A stretch of 64,000 nt of DNA. Source: Parvularcula lutaonensis (lineage in GTDB: Bacteria; Pseudomonadota; Alphaproteobacteria; Caulobacterales; Parvularculaceae). The notes under the pieces are model-generated. The model did not search any database and was not told where the DNA came from. It saw only the letters and a list, made by a program, of their open reading frames with translations. Below are positions 16,916 through 28,408 of this stretch, piece by piece. The DNA is taken from positions 496,001 through 560,000 of the forward strand of contig NZ_BMXU01000001.1 in assembly GCF_014651915.1 (NCBI RefSeq). Reading direction: 5' to 3'. The stretch's first letter is position 1. Each line of letters opens with the position of its first letter. The position numbers and the translations under genes are program-made.

Positions 16916-18640
16916 CTATTTGCCTGACGCTGCCATCTGCTCGTCGCGGATGGCGCGGAACTCGTTGCCTTCGTACCAGTTTGGATAGCCTTCGGTGTTG
17001 GCGATCTCGAGGCCGGTGTCGCGGAGGATCGTCAGGAGCTCCGTCATGCCGTCCCAGCGCCAGGTCGAGGGGTGGTCCACCTCGTCGGTGACGTTGTGGT
17101 ACGGGCCGGAGGTGTAGGCGTCGCCAGCCGCATTGCCGGCCTCTTCGCCGCCTTCGATCAGGTCTACGCCGTTGTCGACATAGAGCATCGGGACACCGCG
17201 TTTCGCGAACTCGACGTGGTCAGAGCGGTAGAAGTAACCGCGCTCGGGCGTCGGGTCGGGGCGGAGGACCTTGCCTTTCCGGCCTGCTACCTCAGCCAGG
17301 ATGTCCTCGAGCTCCGAGGAGCCATAGCCGACGACGGTGAGGTCGTTGGCGGGACCCGTGGGCAGGATGGCGTCGATATTGATGCCGCCGACGATCGAAG
17401 AGAGCGGAACCGGCGGGTTCTCCGCGAAGGCTTTGGAGCCAAGGAGGCCCGATTCTTCCGCCGTCACGGCGAGGAAGATCTGGGAGCGCGAAGGGCGGTA
17501 GCCTGCATCGGCATAGGTCTCGGCGATGGCGAGGATGCCGCCCGTGCCCGTCGCGTTGTCAACGGCGCCGTTATAGATTCCGTCTTTGCCATTTGCCTGC
17601 ATCGCCTCGTCAACGCCCAGATGGTCCCAGTGCGCGGTATAGATCACGTATTCGTCAGGCCTGTCGGTGCCGGGCAGGACACCCGCGACATTGGCGCTTT
17701 CGGTCTCTTCGAGGCTCTGGGTCAGGTTGGCGGAGAAGGTGATCTCTCCAATCGGCACGGGCGTGAAGCCGGCCATGGTGGCCTGCTCTTCCATGCCCTC
17801 GAGATCCATGCCTGCCTGCTCGAACAGCTGCTCGGCCTGTTCCTCGGTGATCCAGCCCTCGAGCATGACGGGAGCCGTGTCGTTCGGGTTGCGCGGCAGG
17901 TTGAGCTGCGGGCCCGACCATGAGCCTTCCACGACGCCCCAGCCATAGGCTGCGGGAGCGGCCTGGTGAATGATGATGGCCGCCGCTGCGCCCTGGCGCG
18001 CGGCTTCTTCGAACTTGTAGGTCCAGCGACCGTAATAGGTCATGGCGTTGCCGCCGAAATCCTCGCCCTGCTGGCGGAAGCCCGGATCGTTGATGAGCAT
18101 GACCACCGTCTTTCCGGTGGCATCGAGCCCTGCATAATCGTCCCAGCCATACTCCGGCGCCACGACGCCGTGGCCGACGAAGATGACTTCGGAGTCCTCG
18201 ATCGAAAGCTCGGGGTCATCGCGCTTGGTCCAGTAGACAGCTTCCGGTCCGTATTCGAGCGGATCGCTGAGCGTGTCGGAGTAGTTGAACCGTGCCGATG
18301 ACCGGCTTGGGTCGAGGGTCCTGCTGACCAGCGTCACCGGGTGCTCGAAGCTGTCGCCGATCGGCTCGAGACCGAGGCGCTCCATCTCCGAGACGAGGTA
18401 CTCACGGGTCTTCTTGCCGCCGGGCGTGCCCGGTGCGCGACCCTCGAAGCTGTCATCGGCCAGGGTGAGAACATGGCGCTTCAGGACCTCTTCGGAAACC
18501 GGGCCAAGCGCCTCCATCGGGTCTTCGGAAGCGGCCTGGGCCTGAGGCGCGGCCGTGGTGTCCGCGTCCGTCCGCTCGCTGCCGCCGCACCCAAGGAGGG
18601 CGATAACAGTTATGCCTAGAAGCGCCTTTGTCTTGAACAT
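16916..18640 (-). CDS. M28-family zinc aminopeptidase, lipoprotein
   Basis: A secreted di-zinc aminopeptidase. The N-terminus is a lipoprotein signal with lipobox LLGC (C18), predicting anchoring in the outer membrane. The catalytic domain shows the M28 metal ligands in order: TAHWDHLG, GAVDNATGTGGIL, TAEESGLLGSKAF, NIDAI, and YRSDHVEFAKRGVP. A PA-type insert (about 165-300) precedes them, as in larger M28 enzymes. Length 574. It probably degrades peptides from outside the cell, with the S10 peptidase elsewhere in this window. Divergent from the flavin monooxygenase gene across 85 bases. Confidence 0.9.
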   Translation of the reverse strand: MFKTKALLGITVIALLGCGGSERTDADTTAAPQAQAASEDPMEALGPVSEEVLKRHVLTLADDSFEGRAPGTPGGKKTREYLVSEMERLGLEPIGDSFEHPVTLVSRTLDPSRSSARFNYSDTLSDPLEYGPEAVYWTKRDDPELSIEDSEVIFVGHGVVAPEYGWDDYAGLDATGKTVVMLINDPGFRQQGEDFGGNAMTYYGRWTYKFEEAARQGAAAAIIIHQAAPAAYGWGVVEGSWSGPQLNLPRNPNDTAPVMLEGWITEEQAEQLFEQAGMDLEGMEEQATMAGFTPVPIGEITFSANLTQSLEETESANVAGVLPGTDRPDEYVIYTAHWDHLGVDEAMQANGKDGIYNGAVDNATGTGGILAIAETYADAGYRPSRSQIFLAVTAEESGLLGSKAFAENPPVPLSSIVGGINIDAILPTGPANDLTVVGYGSSELEDILAEVAGRKGKVLRPDPTPERGYFYRSDHVEFAKRGVPMLYVDNGVDLIEGGEEAGNAAGDAYTSGPYHNVTDEVDHPSTWRWDGMTELLTILRDTGLEIANTEGYPNWYEGNEFRAIRDEQMAASGK

Positions 18641-18725
18641 GAATTCTGCTCATCTCTTGCTTAATTTGCTGGATAATCGCGCCTGGCCTCGGGAACAAGC
18701 GGGAAAGGGCGCTGCAGGGAGGAAC

Positions 18726-20222
18726 ATGGAGCAGCAACGGATCGAGGATGTCGTCATCATCGGTGCCGGCCTGTCAGGGATCGGCGCGGCCAGTCGCCTG
18801 CGCATTCACCTGCCGCACCTGTCGCTCAGGATCTTCGAAGCGCGTGATTCGATGGGCGGGACCTGGGACCTCTTCCGCTATCCCGGCATCCGCTCGGACA
18901 GCGACATGTACACCCTGGGCTATCCCTTCAGGCCCTGGCACCTGCCCAAGGCGCTGACGGATGGTCCTTCGATCAAGAAATATATCGAGGAGACGGCCGC
19001 CGAGTACGGTGTCGACGACAAGATCGAGTATCGCTCGAAGGTCACCGAGCTCTCCTTCAATTCCGACGAGGCGCTGTGGACCGCCAAGGTCGAGCGCGAG
19101 GACGGCTCGGTCGAGCGGGTGATGTCGCGCTTCGTGATTTCCGGCGTTGGCTACTACGACTATGAGCGGGGCCATGTGCCGATGATGGGCGGGGAGGAAG
19201 ACTTCCGTGGCCAGATCATCGAGCCGCAGTTCTGGCCCGAGGACCTCGACTACCAGGGCAAGAAGGTTGCGGTGATCGGCTCTGGCGCGACGGCCGTGAC
19301 AATCGTTCCGGCCATGGCCCAGTCGGGGGCCGGACACGTCGCGATGATCCAGCGCTCGCCGACCTACATCGCCTCGCTGCCCGCCAAGGACCCGTGGTTC
19401 GATACGGTCAGCAAGGTGCTGCCGCCCGCTGCGACCTACAAATTCTTCCGTATCAAGAGGCTGCTGATGGGCACCATGACCTATCAGCTCTCGAGGCGCT
19501 TCCCCGGCTGGATGAAAAAACAGATCCTCAAGGCGACGGAAGAGGCCCTCGAAGGCAAGGTGCCGGTCGACCCGCACTTCAAGCCGAGTTACAACCCGTG
19601 GGACCAGCGCTTCTGCCTCGTTCCGGACAATGACCTTTTCGATGTCCTGAAAGACGGCAGTGCCTCCATCCACACGGGCGCTATCGAGAAGTTCACCGAG
19701 AAGGGCGTGCTGCTCGCCGATGGGACGGAGGTCGAAGCCGACATCGTCATCAAGGCGACGGGTCTCAAGCTGAAGCCGCTTTCGGGCATGAACATGTTCG
19801 TGGACGGAGAGAAGCGCGAGTTCAAGGACAGCTTTATTTACAAGGGCTTCATGTTCTCAGGGATGCCGAACTTCGCGGCGCTGTTCGGGTACACGAACGC
19901 TTCATGGACGCTGAAGACCGACCTTGCCTGCCGCTATCTCTGCCGCCTCATCAAGGAGATGGAAGACCGCGGCATGGACATCATCGAGCCGAGCTATGGT
20001 GCGGTGGCGCCCGAGGCACACCCGGCGATCGACCTCAAATCCGGCTATGTGAACCGCGGCATCGACATGTTCCCCAAACAGGGCGGCGAACGTCCGTGGA
20101 GGAACCATCAGTCCTATATAGCGGATTACTTCGACATGAAGTTCGCGAAGCTCGATGATGGCGTCATGACCTTCCGCAAGGCCGAACCCGTTCCCGTGCT
20201 GATGAAGGAAGCCGCTGAATGA
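18726..20222 (+). CDS. Flavin-containing (Baeyer-Villiger-type) monooxygenase with altered signature
   Basis: An FAD- and NADPH-dependent monooxygenase resembling EtaA/AlmA enzymes that oxidise ketones or long-chain alkanes. FAD loop GAGLSG (13-18), GGTWDLFRYPGIRSDSDMY (44-62) and NADPH loop GSGATA (185-190) are intact. The BVMO fingerprint FxGxxxHxxxWP is present as F160-R-G-Q-I-I-E166-P-Q-F-W-P171, so the key histidine is glutamate. ATG 18726 follows GGGAGGAAC; the frame is open upstream through the promoter region. The stop overlaps the SDR start (ATGA). Together they suggest oxidation of an alcohol to ketone and then to ester, an inference. Confidence 0.85.
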   Translation: MEQQRIEDVVIIGAGLSGIGAASRLRIHLPHLSLRIFEARDSMGGTWDLFRYPGIRSDSDMYTLGYPFRPWHLPKALTDGPSIKKYIEETAAEYGVDDKIEYRSKVTELSFNSDEALWTAKVEREDGSVERVMSRFVISGVGYYDYERGHVPMMGGEEDFRGQIIEPQFWPEDLDYQGKKVAVIGSGATAVTIVPAMAQSGAGHVAMIQRSPTYIASLPAKDPWFDTVSKVLPPAATYKFFRIKRLLMGTMTYQLSRRFPGWMKKQILKATEEALEGKVPVDPHFKPSYNPWDQRFCLVPDNDLFDVLKDGSASIHTGAIEKFTEKGVLLADGTEVEADIVIKATGLKLKPLSGMNMFVDGEKREFKDSFIYKGFMFSGMPNFAALFGYTNASWTLKTDLACRYLCRLIKEMEDRGMDIIEPSYGAVAPEAHPAIDLKSGYVNRGIDMFPKQGGERPWRNHQSYIADYFDMKFAKLDDGVMTFRKAEPVPVLMKEAAE

Positions 20223-21052
20223 CCCAAGGCAAGGGCACCGTCGTCATCACCGGTGCAGGGAGCGGGATCGGCAGGGCGCTGACGGCGCTCTGTGCAGAGC
20301 GCGGCTATGACCTCGTCCTTTACGACATCAATGGCGAGGAGCTGGAGAGCTCTGCCGAAACCGCGCGGGCAAAGGGCGTGAAGGTTGCCGCCCGTGTCCT
20401 CGACGTGGCTGATGAAGGCGCGATCAACCAGGCCGCGGAGGAGGTGGCGCAGGAGCAGGGTGCGATCCGTATGCTGTTCAACAATGCTGGGGTTGCACTG
20501 GGCGGGCTGTTCGAAGACTACACGCCGGAGGAATACAAATGGCTGATGGACATCAATTTTTACGGTGTCGTCAACATGAGCCGGGCGTTCCTGCCGCTGT
20601 TGCGCAAGTATGAGGGCAAGGCGCAGCTGGTGAATGTCAGCTCTGTCTTCGGCATTATCGCGCCGGAAGGCCAGACGGCCTATTCAGCCGCGAAATTTGC
20701 CGTGCGCGGCTTCTCGGAGGCGCTGCGGCACGAGCTTGAAGGCTCGAATGTCGGCGTGACGGTGGTCCATCCCGGCGGCGTGGCGACCAATATCGCCAAG
20801 CGCGCACGGGTCTCCGACAAGGTCCCGAAGGAACAGCACGAGATCGCGCTCAAACGCGCGGAAAAATCGCTGAGCATGCCCCCGCCGCGGGCCGCGGAGA
20901 TCATCCTGAACGCTGCGGAGCGGGGCGACGGCCGGATTCTCGTCGGGACCGACGCGCGGATCCTGACGGCAATCACGAGGGCCTTTCCGATCCATTATTG
21001 GAAGATCCTGAAAGCCATACCCGGCCTGCGACCCCCGGAACGGCAACAATGA
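20219..21052 (+). CDS. Short-chain dehydrogenase/reductase
   Basis: A classical SDR of 277 residues: NAD(P)-binding TGAGSGIG (11-18), NNAG (88-91), catalytic S142 with Y155 and K159 in YSAAK. It overlaps the flavin monooxygenase by four bases, so the two are co-translated. Such pairs often interconvert alcohols and ketones upstream of Baeyer-Villiger oxidation. Substrate unknown. The C-terminal basic hydrophobic stretch (AFPIHYWKILKAIPGLRP) may associate with membrane. Confidence 0.87.
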   Translation: MTQGKGTVVITGAGSGIGRALTALCAERGYDLVLYDINGEELESSAETARAKGVKVAARVLDVADEGAINQAAEEVAQEQGAIRMLFNNAGVALGGLFEDYTPEEYKWLMDINFYGVVNMSRAFLPLLRKYEGKAQLVNVSSVFGIIAPEGQTAYSAAKFAVRGFSEALRHELEGSNVGVTVVHPGGVATNIAKRARVSDKVPKEQHEIALKRAEKSLSMPPPRAAEIILNAAERGDGRILVGTDARILTAITRAFPIHYWKILKAIPGLRPPERQQ

Positions 21053-21164
21053 TAGCGCTAACGCCGGTTTTAAGCATGTTTCTTCCAATGTTACGGCGAA
21101 CTCACGCGGTGGACTGACAGGTTCTGTTACGTTGGAACTCCTGAGGGGATGAAAGGAGTGTTTG

Positions 21165-22094
21165 ATGCGTATCAAACCTGTTGCCGCACTCCTGGCGGCT
21201 GGATTTGCGGTTTCTCTGTTGCCGGGTGTGGCAGCGGCGGAAGACGGCCGCGACAAGACCCCGAAGATCAGGCTCGAAGGCGCTTCGGAACCCGAGACGG
21301 GATCGGCGCGCAGGGAAGCCCAGCGCCGGGAGGCCCGGCGTCCTGAGAACGTCCGCCGCTACTCGAACAACGAAGACCGACATGGCGTCGATGCCGACAT
21401 CCGCATCCGCGTCGGGGATCGCCACCGCCGCGATCGCGACCGGCATTACGGCGGCCGCCACTGGCGCGGCGACCGTTGGAACCGTCTGTACTATGATGAT
21501 TGGTACTGGGACAGCTGGTACTGGAACAATTGGGACCGCTGGGACCGCTACGACAACTGGAACTGGCGGGTCGACAACCGGCGCCACTACCGCCGTGGCT
21601 TGCGCAGTGAGCTAATCATCACCCGTGATGGCGTCATCAAGCGGCTGTGGATCCGTCGTGGCCGGGTCGTGGATGTCGATATCATCGGCAGGGTCTCGAA
21701 CCGTGGCCGTCGTGGAAGGGATTACGGCTGGCACGATGATCGCGACTGGGATGACCGGAATGATCGCCGCCGTCGCCGCGATGATCGCTATTATGATGAT
21801 TATGACGACCGCCGTGACCGCGACTATTATCCGTACAGGGGCAATTCGGCGCAGAACCTCGAAGGGCCCGAAGTGCGCTACCAGAGCGATGATGGCGAGA
21901 TCGTCGGCCGGGTGATCCGAGATCCGAACATCCGGCGCGAGGCGCTGGGCGATGCCGACCTCCGTCTCGATGACCGGCTGGAAGGCGGGGAAGTGAGACG
22001 GCCCGTCGAGCGCCTGGCGCCGGAAACCCGGTCCCCGGAAGCCCAGCCCAAGACCTTCCAGGGCATCAAGGGCCGCGTGGTCTACGACGACTGA
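21165..22094 (+). CDS. Secreted Trp/Tyr/Asp/Arg-rich low-complexity protein
   Basis: 309 residues with a signal peptide (1-24, ending GVAAA). Two low-complexity blocks dominate: about 85-150, dense in W, Y, D, N and R (repeats of DDWYW, DSWYW and NNWDRWDRYD type), and about 185-232, alternating D, R and Y. Between them is a short ordered piece (ELIITRDGVIKRLWIRRGRVV). It recalls RcnB-like periplasmic proteins in composition but lacks a clear RcnB motif, so I leave it unnamed. AAAGGAG lies six bases before ATG 21165. A strong bidirectional terminator follows. Confidence 0.65.
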   Translation: MRIKPVAALLAAGFAVSLLPGVAAAEDGRDKTPKIRLEGASEPETGSARREAQRREARRPENVRRYSNNEDRHGVDADIRIRVGDRHRRDRDRHYGGRHWRGDRWNRLYYDDWYWDSWYWNNWDRWDRYDNWNWRVDNRRHYRRGLRSELIITRDGVIKRLWIRRGRVVDVDIIGRVSNRGRRGRDYGWHDDRDWDDRNDRRRRRDDRYYDDYDDRRDRDYYPYRGNSAQNLEGPEVRYQSDDGEIVGRVIRDPNIRREALGDADLRLDDRLEGGEVRRPVERLAPETRSPEAQPKTFQGIKGRVVYDD

Positions 22095-22146
22095 TTGGCC
22101 AGCGCAGGGGCACCGGCCTCCCCCTCGACGGTGCCCCAGCCAAGAA

Positions 22147-22178
22147 AGCGCGCTCCACCCGGAGCGCGCTTTTTCTTT
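22147..22178. terminator. Bidirectional terminator between convergent genes
   Basis: AGCGCGCTCC (22147-22156) and GGAGCGCGCT (22161-22170) form a 10-bp stem with ACCC loop, followed on the plus strand by TTTTCTTT. On the minus strand it is followed by CTTTCTT-like sequence, so it can also serve read-through from outside uvrD. Confidence 0.8.
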
Positions 22179-22183
22179 GGAGA

Positions 22184-24493
22184 TCAGGCAGCGGTCAGGA
22201 AGCTGCTGATGACCTTCTTGACGCCGACATCGTCGAACTCGACTTCGAGCTTGGTGCCTTCGGCGCGCAGGACGGTGCCTTCGCCGAATTTCTTGTGCGC
22301 CACGCGCTCGCCCTTGCAAAAGGTCTCGTCTCCCGGCGCGGACGAAGCGATCAGGCGCGCTGTCCCTTCGATCGGCTCGTTCGTCTGTTGGCGGCCATAT
22401 TGCCGGGCGCGCTTCCAGCCGGGGGTCTGGTAGGTCGAGGCGCTGTCATCGAGGACAAGATCGGCGAAACGCGACTGCGCGGGCATCTCGCGGGCCGAGA
22501 CGCCGTAGAGGCCCGGCTCTGAAAGCACGTCGACCTCTTCTTCAGGCAGCTCGTCAATGAAGCGCGAGGGCAGGGAGTTCTGCCAGCGGCCATAGACCTG
22601 CCGGTTCGATGCAAAGCTGATGCGGCAGCTCTCCCGCGCGCGGGTGATGCCGACATAGGCAAGGCGCCGCTCTTCCTCGAGGCCGACCTGGCCGTTCTCG
22701 TCGATGCTCCTCCGTGAGGGGAAGATCTCTTCCTCCCAGCCGGGCAGGAAGACGACAGGGAATTCGAGGCCCTTTGCCGCGTGGAGGGTCATCAGCCAGA
22801 CCTGCCCGTCCTCGGACTCCGTGCTGCGTTCCGCAACGAGGCTGACATGGTCGAGGTAGCCCGCAAGGGTGTCAAACTCTGACGCCGCGTTGACAAGTTC
22901 CTTGAGGTTCTCGAGCTTGGTCGGGGCCTGGACGTTCTTGGAGTTCTTCCAATAGTCCGTGTAACCTGCTTCTTCGAGGACCATCTCGGCCAGCTCTGCC
23001 GGTTTCATGGTCTCGGCCTCGCGTGCCCAGCGCTCAAGGGAGAGGAGGAATGTGGCCATGGCGCCCTTGGCCTTGCCCTTCAGCTCGTTCGTCTCGAGCA
23101 TCAGTTGCCCGGCAGCAGCCATGGAGATGCCGTTCTTCCGTGCAAGGACGTTAAGTTGGGCCAGCGTCTTGTCACCGAAACCGCGCCGCGGCTTGTTGAT
23201 CACCCGCGAGAACGAAAGGTCATCCGCCGGGTTCCTGACCAGCCTGAGATAGGCGAGGGCGTCTCGCGTCTCCTCGCGTTCGTAGAAGCGCGGACCGCCG
23301 ACCACCTGGTAGGGAATACCGTTGGTGTTGAAGCGCTCTTCGAAGGCGCGCATCTGGAACGACGCGCGGACGAGGACAGCCATGTCGCTCAGGGAGCGGC
23401 CCTTCATCTGCTCGCTCTCGATATCCTCGGCGACCTGGCGCGCCTCTTCCTCGCCGTCCCAGACTCCGCGCAGCTTGATGAGCTCGCCGCCTTCCTGCTC
23501 CGTCCACAGATCCTTGCCGAGGCGTCCCTTGTTGTTGCTGATGATCGCACCGGCGGCATTCAGGATCGGCTGGGTCGAGCGGTAGTTCTGCTCGAGCCTG
23601 ATGACCTTCGCGCCCGGAAAATCCTTCTCGAAGCGGAGGATGTTCTCCACCTCCGCACCGCGCCAGCCATAGATCGACTGGTCGTCGTCCCCGACCACGC
23701 AGATATTCGGCGGGGTGTCGTCGGATGTCTTGGCAAGGAGGCGCAGCCAGAGATACTGCGCGACGTTCGTGTCCTGATACTCGTCCACCAGCATGTAGCG
23801 GAAGCGGCGATGATACTCGGCCTGAATGTCCGGATTGCTGCGAAAGATTGTCAGGTTGTGGACGAGGAGATCGCCGAAATCCGCGGCGTTGAGCGTGATG
23901 AGACGGTCCTGATACTCCCTGTAAAGAGCGATCGCCTTGCCATCGCCGAAGACATCCGCCTCGTGATGGGCGAGATCCGACGGGCGCTGGCCCGCGTTCT
24001 TCCAGCCGTCGATCACGGCGGCCATGCCGCGGCCCGTCCAGCGTTTCTCATCAAGTCCCGCCGCTTCGATCACCTGTTTGCAGAGGCGGATCTGGTCGTC
24101 CGTGTCGATGATCGTGAAGCTCGGTTTCAGCCCGACGACCTCGGCATGGCGGCGGAGGATCTGGGCTGCGACCGAGTGGAAAGTCCCCATCCAGCGGAGG
24201 CCCTCCGCACGCTCGGACCCGACCAGGCTCGCCACGCGATCCCGCATCTCCCGCGCGGCCTTGTTGGTGAAGGTGACGGCGAGAATTTCCCACGGGTTCG
24301 CGCGGCCGCTGGCGAGAAGGTGCGCGATCCGCGTGGTCAGCGCCTTCGTCTTGCCGGTCCCGGCACCGGCCAGCATCAGGACCGGTCCTTCGGTCGTGAG
24401 CACGGCATCGCGCTGGGCGTCGTTGAGGTCGTCTAGATAGGGCGCGTTCTGCGCCGGCGCCGTCGGTCGGGCGCGCTCGGAAAGAGAAGGCAT
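22184..24493 (-). CDS. uvrD: ATP-dependent DNA helicase UvrD/PcrA
   Basis: A superfamily 1A 3'-5' helicase for nucleotide excision and mismatch repair. Motif I is AGAGTGKT (42-49); Q-motif LNDAQRDAV (23-31), VDEYQDTN, GDDDQSIYGWRGAE, the LEQNYRST motif, TLHAAKGLEFPVVF and VGITRARE all follow in order. Length 769. The C-terminal KFGEGTVL Tudor-like domain, which binds RNA polymerase in PcrA/UvrD, is present. Upstream, -35 TTCACG and -10 TATAGG on the minus strand are 17 bases apart and a GAAC-N7-GAAC box covers the -35, so SOS induction is predicted. The -10 is so close that the mRNA may have almost no leader. Confidence 0.96.
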   Translation of the reverse strand: MPSLSERARPTAPAQNAPYLDDLNDAQRDAVLTTEGPVLMLAGAGTGKTKALTTRIAHLLASGRANPWEILAVTFTNKAAREMRDRVASLVGSERAEGLRWMGTFHSVAAQILRRHAEVVGLKPSFTIIDTDDQIRLCKQVIEAAGLDEKRWTGRGMAAVIDGWKNAGQRPSDLAHHEADVFGDGKAIALYREYQDRLITLNAADFGDLLVHNLTIFRSNPDIQAEYHRRFRYMLVDEYQDTNVAQYLWLRLLAKTSDDTPPNICVVGDDDQSIYGWRGAEVENILRFEKDFPGAKVIRLEQNYRSTQPILNAAGAIISNNKGRLGKDLWTEQEGGELIKLRGVWDGEEEARQVAEDIESEQMKGRSLSDMAVLVRASFQMRAFEERFNTNGIPYQVVGGPRFYEREETRDALAYLRLVRNPADDLSFSRVINKPRRGFGDKTLAQLNVLARKNGISMAAAGQLMLETNELKGKAKGAMATFLLSLERWAREAETMKPAELAEMVLEEAGYTDYWKNSKNVQAPTKLENLKELVNAASEFDTLAGYLDHVSLVAERSTESEDGQVWLMTLHAAKGLEFPVVFLPGWEEEIFPSRRSIDENGQVGLEEERRLAYVGITRARESCRISFASNRQVYGRWQNSLPSRFIDELPEEEVDVLSEPGLYGVSAREMPAQSRFADLVLDDSASTYQTPGWKRARQYGRQQTNEPIEGTARLIASSAPGDETFCKGERVAHKKFGEGTVLRAEGTKLEVEFDDVGVKKVISSFLTAA

Positions 24494-24499
24494 CGGCTC

Positions 24500-24528
24500 C
24501 CTATAGAGGAGTCGGAACGCCTCGTGAA
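24500..24528 (-). promoter_or_regulatory. Predicted uvrD promoter
   Basis: On the minus strand, TTCACG (24528-24523) and TATAGG (24505-24500) are separated by 17 bases. The expected transcription start, about seven bases on, falls at or next to the uvrD ATG (24493). The -35 lies within the first LexA-type box. Confidence 0.5.
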
Positions 24529-24529
24529 C
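24515..24529. promoter_or_regulatory. LexA-type box 1 (GAAC-N7-GAAC)
   Basis: GAAC at 24515-24518 and 24526-24529, seven bases between, equal to GTTC-N7-GTTC on the minus strand, the alphaproteobacterial LexA operator. It overlaps the predicted uvrD -35. Confidence 0.65.
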
Positions 24530-24587
24530 GCCTCATCAGGGGCTTCCGTGCACGCTGACGATGATTTCAGGAGTTGCGATTCTTCTT

Positions 24588-24596
24588 TGTGGATAA
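24588..24596 (-). promoter_or_regulatory. Consensus DnaA box
   Basis: The minus strand reads TTATCCACA, the exact 9-mer bound by DnaA. It is between LexA-type boxes 1 and 2, 95 bases from the uvrD start. Confidence 0.45.
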
Positions 24597-24621
24597 CTGG
24601 CCAGGATTTTCTCGCGGTGCG

Positions 24622-24636
24622 GAACACATTGAGAAC
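24622..24636. promoter_or_regulatory. LexA-type box 2 (GAAC-N7-GAAC)
   Basis: GAAC at 24622-24625 and 24633-24636. TTGAGA (24629-24634) inside the box is a passable plus-strand -35, but no good -10 follows at 16-18 bases. It lies 121 bases before the small membrane ORF. Confidence 0.6.
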
Positions 24637-24726
24637 ACTGGGTTCTGGGTGCTTCTCCGGTGGTTTCGTGGCGTGACACCCCAACGACCTCCGAAAAAAG
24701 CCGTTGTCTTGTTGCTGGAAAAATGC

Positions 24727-24741
24727 GAACGGGAGGAGAAC
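24727..24741. promoter_or_regulatory. LexA-type box 3 (GAAC-N7-GAAC)
   Basis: GAAC at 24727-24730 and 24738-24741, ending 16 bases before the small ORF start. The spacer is purine-rich (GGGAGGA), so part of the match could reflect a Shine-Dalgarno-like stretch, though a nearer one exists. Confidence 0.5.
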
Positions 24742-24757
24742 AAAAAAGGGGCGAACC

Positions 24758-24835
24758 ATGACCTTCGTGAAAGATCTTGCCGGATTTACCATTGTTCTCA
24801 GTATTCTTGCCACTGCTGTTGCCCTGATCGGTTGA
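24758..24835 (+). CDS. Putative SOS-controlled 25-residue membrane peptide
   Basis: A 25-codon frame from ATG 24758 with AGGGG seven bases upstream. The peptide has a short charged start (MTFVKD), then one hydrophobic helix from about residue 8 to the end, with no charged residue after D6. Two GAAC-N7-GAAC boxes lie 121 and 16 bases upstream, and uvrD, divergent, has a third. The layout is like Caulobacter SidA, a 29-residue LexA-controlled inner-membrane protein that blocks division; I do not claim sequence homology. dnaE starts 61 bases after its stop and could be co-transcribed. It was recognised by regulatory context, ribosome site and hydrophobicity, so expression needs proof. Confidence 0.5.
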   Translation: MTFVKDLAGFTIVLSILATAVALIG

Positions 24836-24896
24836 ATTCTGGCCTGTGGAGAATGAGCTGCGCCACGGGGCGGCGGAATCGCCTAGCGTCTGGGCC

Positions 24897-28346
<3,450 letters not shown>

Positions 28347-28408
28347 GTTCCCATAAAGGAACCATCTCATCCGGCACTCCGTCCGGGTGGCCAGAAGAGG
28401 AATCTGTC

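Noticed and set aside
23105-24436. A 443-codon plus-strand frame opposite uvrD
   Set aside because: Antisense shadow of uvrD with no domain.
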